A DNA stretch of 64,000 bases from the NCBI GenBank assembly GCA_025738555.1, contig JAOVFP010000015.1, forward strand, positions 1,674,001 through 1,738,000, in the 5' to 3' direction. How positions within the stretch are numbered: position 1 is the stretch's first letter; the number at the start of each line of letters is the position of its first letter. The notes beneath the pieces are model-generated. The model was not told the origin of the DNA and searched no databases. It saw only the letters and a list, made by a program, of their open reading frames with translations. This document shows, piece by piece, positions 46,956-59,501 of the stretch. Made by a program: the position numbers and the translations under genes. The stretch is from Cyathus striatus (lineage: Eukaryota > Basidiomycota > Agaricomycetes > Agaricales > Nidulariaceae).

Positions 46956-47466
46956 GGTGGGATGTACTCAGGTGACTGAGCTGGCCATGGAGAGACGCTG
47001 ATGTATGTTCAATGCTGCAAATTTGACGGTGTAGACCCGATTTGTTATTTCTCACGCTTGCTATCCTCTCTCTTAAGTATCCTGTCCATGACAATCATCC
47101 TCAATGTTTGCTAAATATGGCTCTACGCTTGTAATCATTGTCAACCCATTGTCTGTAGCACATAGAATGCTGTTTCACAATCATTTATCGAAATTATCAA
47201 TGTCAATGAACTGCAGCCGCAGTACTGGCCTGACCGTAACGGATAATCATCGTTCTCATACATTCGGTATTACGGTGCGTACCCCGTTCGCTCGAGACTC
47301 GAGACTACATTCCACTGGAACTGGCCCAGGTACACAGATTCAGATCGCCCAACGACCCCCCAAATCCCGAGTCCTTAGGACATCAGCTAAATATCGTGGA
47401 GATTGTCGTCCACGCCCTTTTATTCCACTTGCATGTATGCACCCTATGCTTCCCGACACCACCGCC
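46956..47466. other. Intergenic, no supported gene
   Basis: The plus-strand ORF at 47104-47613 runs into the transposon terminus at 47474 and has no support. Confidence 0.5.
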
Positions 47467-47473
47467 CTCAAAG

Positions 47474-48500
47474 TGGGGGTCACCAATCACGCATGTCACA
47501 CTAGCGTGACAGCCGTCACACACCCTTTTCCATTAACCCAGTCGAATATCTCAAGCTACAATTTAGTACAAGCCTCTGATTACCTTAAAATAACTTGCAT
47601 TATATATGGTTGAATAGTATCATTAATATTACTGAATTTATATATATGTATTTGGTTTTATCATTATAAAATTGCAAGTTAATGCAATCTCTCTGCCAAA
47701 AATAGGCATCAAATCAGTATTTCTATCCCCAGCTCTCAGAATCGCAATATTCTGACTTTCTTCAATAACAAATATTATACAGTAAAGGCAATATAACAAT
47801 GTTGTTGAGCCAGAATTTTGAAAAATAATCTCTGACCATGATATCTGGTATATCATCTGTCATTATTTTGGGGTAACAATTACAAATTAAAAATTTGGGC
47901 TCAACAGTTTTATTCTTCTAATAGAACTGATCATATTTTGTCACTAACACAAGTTGTAAAATTGAGTTCCTGTTGCATGGCCGCAGTTTCAAGTGGGGGT
48001 CACTAATTTGGCATGTCACACCAGTGTGACAGTGATGCATGCCCATTTTACATGGACTCAGTGAAATATCTTTTCCTACAGATACTCAATCACTTTAAAA
48101 CAACTTGCATGATATGTAATTGAGTAGTATATTTAATCTGATATAATTATATTTTTAGTAGTCTAATACATAAATTTAAATTTGCATAATAGTCCAACCT
48201 CTGCCAAAATCTGCATCAAATCAGTAATATTGTGCCTAGTCTTCAAATTGTCACTTTATCCACTAATATTAATGACAAAAGTTATATAATTTAACAGAAG
48301 GAACAAAACTGTTGAGCCAGAATTTTAAGAAACCTTCTTTAACCAGTCAATCATGCAAGGTAACACACAAGATCAACAGGTAAAAGTCAAAAAATAAAAA
48401 TTCAGGCTCAACAGTTCTATTCTAATACTAAATATGAGTACTTTTTGTCATTAAAGCTAGCTGTGAAAGTGAAATTCTGATGAGTGGCCGTAGATACAAG
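47474..48500. repeat. Two diverged ~515-nt direct repeats inside the transposon
   Basis: Units begin at 47474 and 47994 with TGGGGGTCACYAAT, CATGTCACAC and GTGACAG. Both then contain TGCATCAAATCAGTA or the close form GGCATCAAATCAGTA, GTTGAGCCAGAATTTT and GGCTCAACAGTT in the same order. The last two form an inverted pair (TTGAGCC / GGCTCAA) within each unit, a potential long hairpin. The second unit's head resembles the element's own terminus. Confidence 0.7.
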
Positions 48501-49143
48501 TTTTGCCCTCCTAAATAGCGTGAGAAACTAGTATAACATACACTCAAGTTGCACTGTGGACCACCATTAGATAGCTATTCTCTTCATAATAATTATTCTG
48601 ACTCAATATTGTTGTTAATATGTTGTAGCTGAGCACTTTATGTCACTATCACTAATCAAAATAATAAGTTTCCATAAAGCAATTGAAGTTGCAATTTCGC
48701 TGTGTCAAAGAGCGTGGGAAATTAGCACAGTACACTTGGAAATACCGCACATACACCACTTAAACACTACCTCCAAGTGATAACTTGGCAGAAATTCATA
48801 AAATAAGCTTTATCATACTACATTTGAACTATTGTTTATGATTATAAAAATAATTTAACCAGATATAGTAAAATATCTCTTTAATTCTTCAATTCAGCAA
48901 CTGTGACAAAGTTGTGACAAGAAAGGAAGATGTATTTAAGCATTTATGTTTATAATTTCGACATAGTATATATATTTCAACACTTAGAATAGATGAAATA
49001 TTATTATTACGCAGAAATAATGAAGAAAAACACTCAGAATTTCACTTCCCTGCATCAGTTTTATTCTGGGTCAAGATTTTCGTCACTTTTGGTGACACTG
49101 TGTGACGTCACGCTAAACACCATATAGGGATTGGTGATCCCCA
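47474..49143. mobile_element. Non-autonomous inverted-repeat DNA transposon, 1.67 kb
   Basis: The left end TGGGGGTCACCAATC (47474-47488) is matched by the inverted right end TGGGGATCACCAATC (reverse complement of 49129-49143). Similarity extends inward to TAGCGTGAC and GTCACACA. The 7-nt CTCAAAG flanks both ends directly (47467-47473 and 49144-49150), a clean target-site duplication. The interior is AT-rich with no transposase ORF. The 7-nt duplication is near the 8 nt of hAT elements, but the superfamily is not proven. Confidence 0.8.
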
Positions 49144-49150
49144 CTCAAAG

Positions 49151-51117
49151 CGCCCTGTAACTTCCCGGCCACTTCTATGAGCAGGACCCTTCCTGTCCCA
49201 TATATAGCCCAGCTCTCCCGTCGGGATGTTTCCCCTTCCGGTCTGTCCGTCTTGCTAGGACTTAAGGATGTATTCCAGAACTAGAATCCAGGGACCAGAT
49301 GCCCTCGCTCCTGACGAGCTAAGAATACACCTCCACCTTCGACGAGGAAATGAACACAAGCTGTTCTCTAGTCTGAAGATGCTCGACACACACCATTCGT
49401 GTTGCACTGCTCTGAGTCTACGTCGTATGACAGAGTCACGCGCTGACCGCACGTTTGTACTCCCATTGGTCATAAAAATGCACGCTCTCAGCTGACAGTT
49501 TTCCTACAGAAAGATCAATGTCGATCTGGTCCCCAATCTTCATAAACGAATGCTTGAGCTTCATTCGTAGTCTACAGCATATGCTGTTGATCTACAAGCT
49601 TTATGGAATTACCAGCATGCAGGTTGTCGATCTCTGACTATACACAGCACGGTATCGAGTCTGCGTCTTGCTAGGTCTATCCTTGTCCATCCGAAGCAAG
49701 CGCTGTTCCTTGAAATCTCGATGCAGGTCTGTGGAAAGTTTAGTGTCTAAACCTTTCACCTCGTCATCTCACCATAGCGTAAACAGTCGATTCGAAAGCC
49801 TACCTATGCAAGATCAACAAAGTTCAGTCTCCTGAGACGAGTGTCTCGCGTAGCTGGAGGTTCGATCTCTCAACTCCTCGTCGACCTCAATGCACTGCTT
49901 GGGAATTTCGGTGCTGTGCATGTCATGGTTGTCCACTCGGAATACGGCTACGCCAAATACCCTGCTATGCAATGAGCTCAGGATACTTATAGCAAGTGGC
50001 TCCTGGATCTCAAAGATGATATAAGTACTCTCTCAAGAACCACGCTTGAGTAATAGATTCTTCATACCAATTGCTCCGTGTGGGTAAAACTCGAGAACCT
50101 CACTGCTGAGCTTGGTGTTCAACTGGAAGAGCGCCAATGGAGATCTATGTGAATGTGACTCTGACAGATATTGTTATGAAAGGACTTTTGATCTTGCTAG
50201 TACTAGGTATTGACATGGGGGTTATTTTAGTGTAAACAGGTTATAGACTAGAGTGCATACCTACGTCACGCGTTCACCGAACTTTGAGCCGTCGAAATTG
50301 GCCATAACTGATAAGTTAAGTAAATTTCCAGCTCCAAATCCCCTTACCCGTCCAACTTTGATTGCCCAAAGCCTAACTCCTGGTCCAGCAGGAGTTCCAT
50401 TGGGTTTCTATGTTGTGTAGTTGAGATTTCTCGACTTTTCTTTTCTTTTTCAAGTTATCTATCAGCTATTCGCTTGCAGTTTATCAATTTATTGAACATT
50501 CACATTCGCATTCACTCTTCTTCAAGTTCTGACTTCAAAGCCTCAAAGCCTCATGGACCAGTGACCACCTGTAGCACTGCGGTGTTATACCTATATTCCC
50601 AATGTTGGACGAACATCCTTTGTCGTGCCGTTACTGTACAATTGACATACAAATAATATTTGTGAATGCACCCTCTAACTTCCTGTCATTCTTCCACACT
50701 TTTCAACGACATATTTACAAAATGTTTACATCTATAATAGCTTCCTTATTATATATTGTAGAGAAAAATCGGATATATAGAGGTATAACTGAAATCTGTC
50801 CTAAATTTTGTGTTGTTCAGTCAAAAAGAGCAGAAAAGTATATTTTAAGAGGTACGCACTGATACCCAACTGATACACGAAGTTCTCGGTGGCAGACTCG
50901 AAGAGAGAAGTGTCGCTGGAAAAGGGAGCAGCGGCGGGCTTCTTTTTTAGATCCAGGTTGGTCTTGGAGGGCTCATAAGTTATAACTCCCTCCAGAAATG
51001 ACTAACTTCTCTCGTCCGTTGTGCTTTTTCAAATGCCCGCTTCCATGCATCTACAACATCCCGGGGAGAATGTGGCAGTTTCTATGAGCAATCTTATTAG
51101 AATAAAACGAGTGTGGG
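49151..51117. other. Unresolved region, no supported gene
   Basis: The plus-strand ORF at 49268-49495 and broken frames to about 50150 look protein-like in places, but frames are interrupted by many stops. No motif was recognised. Confidence 0.45.
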
Positions 51118-53550
51118 TTATATGGATTGAAAGGATACCTTCAACCAACCTAATAATATTCGTTCTTCGAAGTACGTAAGTTCCTGATTCAAAGATGCAT
51201 TATCATAGTAATCCAAAGCAGCAGATAGTAGACTTTTCAGTAGCGCTGGAGTTGGAGGTGGGTTCATATATTCCAAGGTAGCAACCCACGTTCTCATAAA
51301 CCTTAAATCCGGAGCCCGGAAATGATGTATCAGCAGAAATCTCACAAGCAACACTCGGATCAGTAGACCCATACCTAGGCATTCGTTGAGGAATTATATG
51401 AGATGCATATACGTTGGAGTAATCATCTAGTGTGCAATGGAAAAAGCCTGAGTATTGGCTGCTGGAGAGGAACCGCAGTAATTCTGGAGTAAATTTCTTA
51501 AATATTAAGTTTAGAGAGGAATATTGGGATAAAACTTGATTCTTCGGGTACACCCTTTCCGCAACACTGTGTTGCAACACATTCACCAGCAGCTGGGGTA
51601 TAAACTTCACTTCAATGCAGATACCTGAAAAGATAGCGTAAATTATTATCAAATTTCTTATCCAATCATGCCTGTATGACTGAAGGGAACTAAACCATAT
51701 CGGAAATAGCAATGGAATCCAAAGGCATTCAAGGTCAACATTTTGACTCTATTATTATTGAAGGAAGGTTATCATAAGTGATTTCCTAGTGTATTGTAAA
51801 GTAGTTTAGCGACATACCCTTAAATTTAGCCATATTTTGAAGAACATTCCATCAAGTTCATCTCTCGACAGTGAACCGTAATTCATAAGGCCTTTGATGG
51901 CTTGTATGTCTTCGGCTGACAGCGAAATATGGTTGAGTCCGAGACCCTCCAAGGCCAGTTCGAGATCCATCAAATTTAAATAATTCGAGGTTCCAGAGAA
52001 AAACCTCTTCAAAGCAAAACCAAAAGGGTGTAAGCCCATAACCCGCGTATCACTATAAAAAAGGTGTCGCTCCCACAGAAAACAGGCATAAAGCCAACCA
52101 GCTACAGAGTCAAATGAGCCCACGTCATATAAGTTATTTTTCACATACTATGCTGTTCGACTGTTCTATACGTTGGACTATCCATGAACTTTAAACTCAG
52201 CTGGGCTACCTCCAAATGAGTTACTTCAATGTCCACATAAAACCGTTTTGATCGTGTTTTGTTGAAAAGAAAATCATGGAAGGATTTATGGTGAAATTCT
52301 ATCTCCAAATTACGTCTAAAGGAAACAGAGCCGACATTGAGTGAGATGAGAGAATGTAACTGGTTTAATGCAAAGTAAGCTTCGCCTTGTGGAAGATTCA
52401 GTAATTGTTCTATAACAAGGAGCATCCTATGTTGATTGTGAGTTACCGCCTTGCTCACAGCCGTCGAAAGTATGACGTGATTTAAAGATTCGGGATCAGT
52501 TAATAATGTTTGGTTGACAGCCTTTATGGCAAGTATACACCGCAGAACCTTCATTGTTTTTTCGGAATCCTCTACCGTGGATAGAATTTCATAATATAGG
52601 AGATCAAGATCCTCAAAGGGAGCAGATTTGCCGCTATCCCGAATACCAAGCACAATTTCGAGTTGTGAAGCAGGATTATGATTAGGACTGGATACAAACT
52701 TCAGAACTGTTGCCGGATAGATAAACTGCCCGGAGGATCGTTGAACCAGTTTGTCTATACAATCTAAGGGTGGCCATGGACGCGGAACTGACATGAAACT
52801 CATTCTAAACCGAGGATTGTTTAAAATGCCGGAAAATCCACTCTCCAAATACGTTCGAATATCCTGGGACATTTCTGATATCTGACCCAAAGTGATGAAA
52901 TGGGTTGCAAAAATAATACATTTCGTGTTGAATATTTCTTGCAGATGGTGTTCAGGTCGACTTGTGATAAAGAATCCCAGAGGGAATTTCTTGTAGCGCA
53001 CAGCCTTTGCTAGTAATTCCAAGATTGATATTTGTTGGGTATGGTCTTTGCATTCATCCAATCCATCAATCACTATAGCTTTCTGAGCTAGGCGTAGGCG
53101 TCGTTCTACAGAGTCAGACACACAGGGTCTGAGGATAAGCTTGTCAAATTGCTGCTCTATGGGCATATCACCGATTTTATGATTCTGCTCCATCACGTCC
53201 ACAATACGCTGTTTTAGTTCATTGTTCACTTGCGCAAGTTGATACGCTATAGTCGTGAAGAGCTTCTTTGCATTATTTCTATCGGATACTTTCTTCGAAA
53301 AGAAGGAACTGGCACCGAGGACTCCATCTGAAACAGCTTTCTGGCAGACAGACCGTGCTACGCAAGACTTTCCAGCGCCTGCGGGTCCTTACAGAAACAA
53401 TATTCCCGTTTCTTTACGAGGAAGTTCAATCCATACGTGTATATCGTTGAGGAGCTTTGTGCGTGTCATCGGATGACATTTTGGGGCATCGTACTGATCC
53501 CCCGACTCGTAGGATGCACCAGGCGCAGTTAATTCAGAAAGATATTTCAT
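51118..53550 (-). pseudogene. NACHT-type NTPase pseudogene
   Basis: The minus-strand frame starts at 53550 (MKYLSELTAPGASYES) and runs through CHPMTRTKLLNDIHVWI, the usual segment before the NTPase. A TAA stop then immediately precedes the P-loop GPAGAGKS (family consensus FLYGPAGAGKS), consistent with a TAC-to-TAA nonsense change. The frame reopens through the Walker A, KAIVIDGLDECKD (Walker B), FPLGFFITSRPE (sensor) and a C-terminal helical part, stopping at 52141. The continuation (NNLYDVGSFDSVAGWLYACF then LWERHL, 51806-52139) is in another frame, so a frameshift is likely. Further fragments to 51118 look like additional exons. In basidiomycetes these STAND-type NTPases form large families linked to non-self recognition or cell death; the role here is inferred. 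A splicing artefact at the stop is unlikely because the only intron fitting it would be 17 nt. Confidence 0.75.
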
Positions 53551-54000
53551 TCCTGGTTTACTGCTTCAGTATTACGTCGAAAATAACCAGTATAGTGAAA
53601 CTCAAATACCGTCCACCCTACTATTCAAGTTAACCACCCTACTGCTATTATCTACGAAATCTCCCCCATTTATGATGAAATGTGAGGCTTGGTCAAAAAA
53701 TGTCATTGAAAGAGGGGGAAAAGGGAGGGACTCCAAACTAGTTACTCGCGCGTTCGTTTGGCTAACGCCGTTAACTCCGTAGAAGTAACTTGAGATGGTA
53801 TTTTGTTGACGCCTATTTTCCAAAAGCCTCCGACAAGTTCATCCCGTTCTCATCCCGTCCCGCTCCCTCTCACTTTCATTCCAACAATGTTCTCAAACGA
53901 TTCAAAACGATTACTACTAAAATGTGCTACATACAAATATGCCATCGATACAAGTACAAAATCCACCAACCCAAAGATCCCAAACCCATAATCGAGGCAA
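53551..54000. other. Intergenic, no supported gene
   Basis: Short frames only. No motif. Confidence 0.5.
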
Positions 54001-55827
54001 CTATAGTGCCGCCCTCTGGAACTCAGGCTCAACCCCATCTGCAACAGCCAGATACCCCATCAAATCGCTCGTCAAAAACTCACTCGGCCAGTCCTTCCTA
54101 ATCTGCCCCCTCAAATAATCAACAGCAATAGCCACATTCTCCTCCTTCACACCAGCAACCAGCTTCTTTACCCCGTCCTTCCTCTCCAAAATCAGCTTAT
54201 CAACAAAATCAGCAGTGATTGGCTGTCCGTCCTCCGCTCTCAAGTTATAGTGCACCCACTGCCATAGTTGAACGCGAGTGATTTCCGCGGTGGCAGCGTC
54301 TTCCATGAGGTAGTTGAGCGGAATGCAGCCGTTCCCGCCTACCCAGGCTGAGACGTATGCCAGGCAGCAGTCGATGTTCTCTAGGATTCCTGCATGTGTG
54401 ATTTTGCCTGGGACGGTGGGGTTGAGGAGGTCCGAGGCGGCGACTTTGACGTCTTGACGGAGGTTGTAGTACTATCCTGATGTCAGCTTAGTGGAAGGGA
54501 AGAGACATGAAAGACACGAACCTGGTTAGGACCGAGCATGTGTTTGTCGAATATCTCACGCGCGATGGGGTTGATAAGGGGGTGCGCGATCCATGTACCG
54601 TCGTGCCCAGCAGTCACTTCACGAAGCTTGTCAGCGCGCACTTTGTCCATTGCAATTTGGTTGGCCTTAGGATCGTCCTTGATGGGAATGGCTGCCGACA
54701 TACCACCCATTGCTGCCACCTTGCGCCTACCATATCTATCAGTACAAATAGGAGAGAACGGGAGAAGAATGACGCACTTGTGGCACGTATGAATGAGCAA
54801 CCGCACATAGGCATCCATAAACCCAACCGTCATCGTCACATCCTTCCTATCAGGTAACACCGCCCCCCGATCTGCTCTCCTCTTCTTGATAAAGCTGAAA
54901 ATATAATCCCATCTTCCGCAATTCAGCCCACTCGAATGGTTCCTCAGCTCAAACAGAATCTCCTCCATTTGGAACGCAGCAGGCAGCGTCTCAATCAACA
55001 CTGTCCCCCGAATCGTTCCTTGGGGCATGCCAATATAGCTCTGCGAGAAGACAAAGATATCGTTCCAGAGCCGTGCTTCGAGGTATGATTCCATTTTGGG
55101 AAGGTAGAAGTAGGGTCCGCTACCGCGCTTGACGAGCTCGGCTGCGTTGTGGTAGAAGAAGAGGGCAAAGTCGAAGATGGAGCCGGAGATGGGGACGTTG
55201 TCGATTGTGAGGCGGGGTTCGTCGAGGTGCCATCCTCGTGCACTGGATATGGGTTAGTATGGATACAGGAAAGAGGATGGAAAGAAAACGTACCGGACGA
55301 TAAGGGTAGCTGGGTTCTCGGAGAGTTTGTACTTCTTTCCATTGACTTCAAAGTCAATTTGGCGACGTACAGCGTCGCGCAGGTTTACTTGCCCGTTGAT
55401 CATGTTGGAGAATGTGGGGGAGCTGGAGTCTATCAAGGGGGATAAGGACCTCGCCAAATGCAACACGATAACACAACTCACCCTCAAAATCAGCCATGAA
55501 CGTCTTTGCACCACTATTCAACGCGTTGATAACCATCTTGCGGTCTGTGGGGCCTGTGATCTCCACTCGACGATCTTCGAGGCCAGGAGCAGGGGGTGCG
55601 CAGTGCCATGATGGCTCAGCGCGAATGTTAGCCGTCTCCGGAATAAAGTCAAGCTGGACACCAGAGTCGTATCGTCTCTGTGCATCCTCGCGAGCAATGA
55701 GCAGCGACTGGCGGGTCGCCTCGAATGTCCTATGCAGCGCAGCGAGGAACTTGAGCGCGCCTTCAGTGAAGAGCTCGGCCTGAGCCTTGGGAGCGACTTT
55801 AGTGTGAATCTTTACGCCGTCGACCAT
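54001..55827 (-). CDS. MLS1: Malate synthase (glyoxylate cycle)
   Basis: Five minus-strand exons: 55482-55827, 55294-55429, 54778-55242, 54522-54726 and 54001-54471, giving 540 aa, the usual length. The start is [10 protein letters not shown]. The enzyme condenses glyoxylate and acetyl-CoA to malate. Landmarks are TFMADFEDSSSPTF (from the joined exons 1-2), [12 protein letters not shown], the malate synthase signature [36 protein letters not shown] and [19 protein letters not shown]. The protein ends EFQRAAL. The last three residues do not match the peroxisomal PTS1 consensus (SKL-like), although the enzyme is often peroxisomal in fungi. Exon phases close and no defect is seen. Confidence 0.95.
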
Positions 55828-56282
55828 GATGTTGGTAGTAGGAAGAAAAGGAGAGGAGGCAGGTATCGTTGAGATAAGAGGTTGGAGATATGGGAAGAGT
55901 CTGCCATTTATAAGTGTGGGGGAGGGAGTACGTGAAATGCGTGGAGTGCTGTTTCGGCTCTCCGTCAGGTCCGCTTCCGAGAGCCCGAACCCGACGACAT
56001 CACCGTTCGGAATTGGCAAGGATTGGCGTGGCCTTATCACATGTCCCGGATCCCGCCCGTTCCGTCGCTGCTATGTTAGCCGTGTTTGGACAGCGCGTCT
56101 GAATTTCCATATGCCGCGATTCCATTCCGTGTCTCAAAATAAATCATAGATAACACACTCTACGCCGGGTCACCGACTTTCATATCCACGATCATTGCAT
56201 CGTAATCAATTCAAACGTCTTGCACATATTCAATTCATGCTCGGAATGGTCGGATTCGGTGGCACACGCGTCGTCCAGGACC
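55828..56282. other. Divergent upstream region of malate synthase and the membrane-protein gene
   Basis: About 455 nt shared between two divergent genes. No specific regulatory site was recognised. Confidence 0.5.
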
Positions 56283-57477
56283 ATGTACATCCCCTGGTTC
56301 AATGAAAAGGTAAAGGTGCCAAAAGGACCAGAGCAGTTTGTCCTCGTCGACTCCAACCAAAGCGAGAAATACAAAATTGCTCTATCTGCACTCGTCCGTC
56401 CCAAGGAACCTTGGCACACCCGTCTCCTGCCATCATCTACCTTATCCACCTCCAAGACCTCGTCCCAGACCAAAAACAATGCGACGAAGAATAAGAAACC
56501 CACTAGGCTATGCACCATCTTAACCTCAATCCCTTCATCCTTTCTCCTCCTCTTTCCGTCTCTCTTATTCCTCTTCCCGGACTCTGCGCCGCTACAACAC
56601 CTAGCTACCGCTTCAATTTTTGTAGATCCACTTCTAGCTCCCTATGTGCCTATAGATTCAGGACACTTCCTAATATGCGAGCATCTTAAACTTCTCGCGC
56701 TTGTAATTCCGCATGGTGAGCACATCCTAATCCAACGGAGTCCATCGACTGAGTACCGACGTTCTCTCTCCAGCCATAACAGTCGACACCCTCGCTACAC
56801 TTACTCCGTTCCCTCAAACAGAAGCATGGAAGAACACAGTACTGCACGCAGCATACATCCCTTCGGTATTCTACATCGCCCAGCTCGTGCATTCATTCAT
56901 ATTCTTCCTAACCATGCGCCCAATCCCAACCCGCACTTCCATCGATAGATCTCGTATTCACAACGACCTCTACGCACAATACACATCCATGAACAACAAT
57001 CTCCTTCTTTTACTCCTCTCCCCCGTCTTCCTTCTGATCCTCATCGCAGTCAAATGCATAAAAGCTCTCGTACTATTCGCTGTGGGACTGCTATTATTGC
57101 TGTTGGGCGCAGCGGAAATTACGTGTGATTGGACTATGGCACGCTTTAGGACCTACACCGCGGAGGCGGACGCTGGGGACGCTGGGAAAGCCACCAAGGC
57201 GCGGGAAGCAACGTTAGCGTTAGCGTTGGATGACGTTCAACTGGCCCCCAGTTCCTCTACAGAGTCGAAAAGCTATCTGGTTCCTGGGAACAATAAAGCC
57301 ATCTCGGACCAGGAGAACCTATCCCCTCGGAACAGCGAAGGTTATATGAAATTATCTCGCATTCGAAGCACCAGCTACGAGGATATCTTAGCTTCCCAGG
57401 ATACTGAAGTCAGTCGAATCACGCTCATGGGCGATCTTTACTCGTGGTCCAAGTCCGTCGTGCGCGATTTCGTGTAG
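56283..57477 (+). CDS. Multi-pass membrane protein, unknown function (375 aa)
   Basis: Two exons, 56283-56715 and 56783-57477, joined G|TC to give ...VIPH|VDTLATLTPFPQTEAW. The start is the first in-frame ATG, MYIPWFNEKVKVPKGPE. Hydrophobic segments are TILTSIPSSFLLLFPSLLFL, a weaker one near GHFLICEHLKLLALVI, VFYIAQLVHSFIFFLTM and a long C-terminal pair (LLLLLLSPVFLLILIAVKCI, LVLFAVGLLLLLLGA). The ~110-residue tail is polar with Ser/Thr clusters (S-x-S-YEDIL, LSPRNSE), probably cytoplasmic. I do not recognise the family. It is divergent from malate synthase. Confidence 0.7.
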
Positions 57478-59501
57478 CCGATGATTGTGGGCGGCCCCTG
57501 GACTGTGAGTGTCTTTTGTCTTTTCCATGTGGTATTTCTTTTATGAGGTTCTCATACTCGATGGTTGGGACAGGTCGCCACTCGAACCTCAAAGTGGCGT
57601 TATTCCAGAACGATAGACATTGCGGCAACAGAGGGGGAAGGCGGCGCCATGGAGTGAGATGGCGCAGGAGAGGGTATGTCTTAATGTAATGTGACGTCGC
57701 CAGGACGTGAGGGAGCAGTGTAGCTCAGGCGCACGTCCGTTGTGAGGCCCAATGTGTACGATCAATTATCTGCAGAGTGTAGCGTCGCGTCGCTTCAAGA
57801 GAGAGAGGGGAGATCCAGTGTGTGTGTGCCTTGTACATCCTCCGAACTTATCGTAGCTTTTCTAATAATGAACGAGACAAAGTTGAAGAACCCTGAGGAG
57901 GTCATTACTGAGATACACACAGTGGATCTGAATCTCATATAGATTGCCTATCCCGATGATTGGCGAACTGCAAGTAGCGGTATTTTCCATGCATGCACTG
58001 GGGACAGGTGAGGAGTGCAGGTGACGCATCGCGACTTCGCATTGTTGGGTTTACTATGTCGCCTTTTTATCTGTTCCAGAAATTCATTGAATGGCGCTGT
58101 GGTACTCCGCTCATGAAGTTCACTCGTCGATTGGCTTCATTACGACGGGAGTGGATACCCTTGGGTGGTTCACGTACGCAATATCTCGCCCTGCGCGCGC
58201 GGGAAGACAGTCCATGTCCTCAAGACCAGGCCCGGAAGAGCGGGGGGGAAAGAAGGTCCCCGGCACTTTTCTATCCTGTCCATCCATCCCACTCGCCGCA
58301 CAAAATAAGCTTGCCCAATTTTTCCCCCAGATGATCTCATAAGTCCCCATTCCTGGGAATGAAAAGCTTAAATACACCGCTCGTAAGGGTATCTCACAGT
58401 GAAATTGGTTGACTTTTTACTTCCTTCCTTTCGTAATCGTTGCTGCCTACGACACTGCGCCCCTTGCGTGGCGTCGTCCTTTGCCTAGCCTATTTTCCTC
58501 CCAGCTTCGGGAAGCAAGTGGAATATGAAAATCGCAGCCTTCGAACTGTTGAATGCGTGACCATCGAAGCATGACGCCGTGTGGCTCATGCCTCTGCTAA
58601 CGGCATATATATGCGCATGCTATATCTTGTGTTTTAATGGATGAACTCTTCCTTATGTCTTGTCACTGTGGCTGAGGCCATAAGATTAGGATTGAAAGTC
58701 AGTGACGCGCGTTGGTGGGGTAATGAATCGTTCGTCGTTTCCATTATAGCAGGTTGTAATAACTGTGGAGCGTGCTTTCGATTAATATAAATTCCTTACG
58801 ACGTTACAGAAAGACGGTGATAGCTACTCACCGTCGCAGCGTAGAAAGCAGTGGCGCCGTCATTTGGTGGCACTGAGCTCGTGCTTAACGTGAATCAAGA
58901 TGTCCTCGGAGAATGGCGCTGACAACCATCACTGAACTTCTAAAGTATGAAATCAGTTCGAAGACAGATACTGTTGAAGACTGTAGGTAAACACGAAGAG
59001 CGCGTGAATTGAGAGCAGGACAAGCCCATCAAGACATACTTGCACGAAATTAGCTGAGTACCTTTATTACAGCAGCTTAAGGATGAGCCATTACCGCTAC
59101 TGATACTAACATCCACCGGTACCCCAGAATTCGGCATGTGGTTTTCAGATTCATTCCTCGGAAATTTGAAAGTTTATGTTTCCTATTGTTCAGAGCTCTT
59201 CTCTTGGTGGGATGAGAATTTCAAATGGCAGACTTCGGAGGTTCCAAGTACTAGAGAAGCCATGAATGCTACCAAGGATGTTCTAGGTGCGGGAAGATCA
59301 CACGGATTTGCTTTGCGGTGGCTTGATAAAAGTCAGACTGTAGCCCAGTGGGCTTGTCCACGAGCCAGAAAACACGAAAACAAGGGCAAGACGTATGATT
59401 GGTATGCGAAATAACGTACCAAAATACAGTACAGTTAAGAAATCAAAACGAAAACAAGAAAGCTTCACTGAAGAAACGAAATGTTGTAAAAAGAGCAAAT
59501 G
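57478..59501. other. Intergenic, no well-supported gene
   Basis: About 2 kb. The plus ORF at 59136-59414 (92 aa, with ELFSWWDENFKW) is the only one with protein-like composition, but it lacks motifs or splice support; confidence that it is a gene is low. The ORFs at 57993-58377 overlap on both strands and are unlikely. Confidence 0.45.

Noticed and set aside
49840..49880. B-box-like GGTTCGATCTC suggesting a tRNA
   Set aside because: No A box, acceptor stem or anticodon arm can be arranged around it.
53370..53400. Tiny intron that would remove the stop before the NACHT P-loop
   Set aside because: A GTAAGG...CCGCAG pair exists, but the intron would be only 17 nt and would also remove the first residues of the GPAGAGKS motif.
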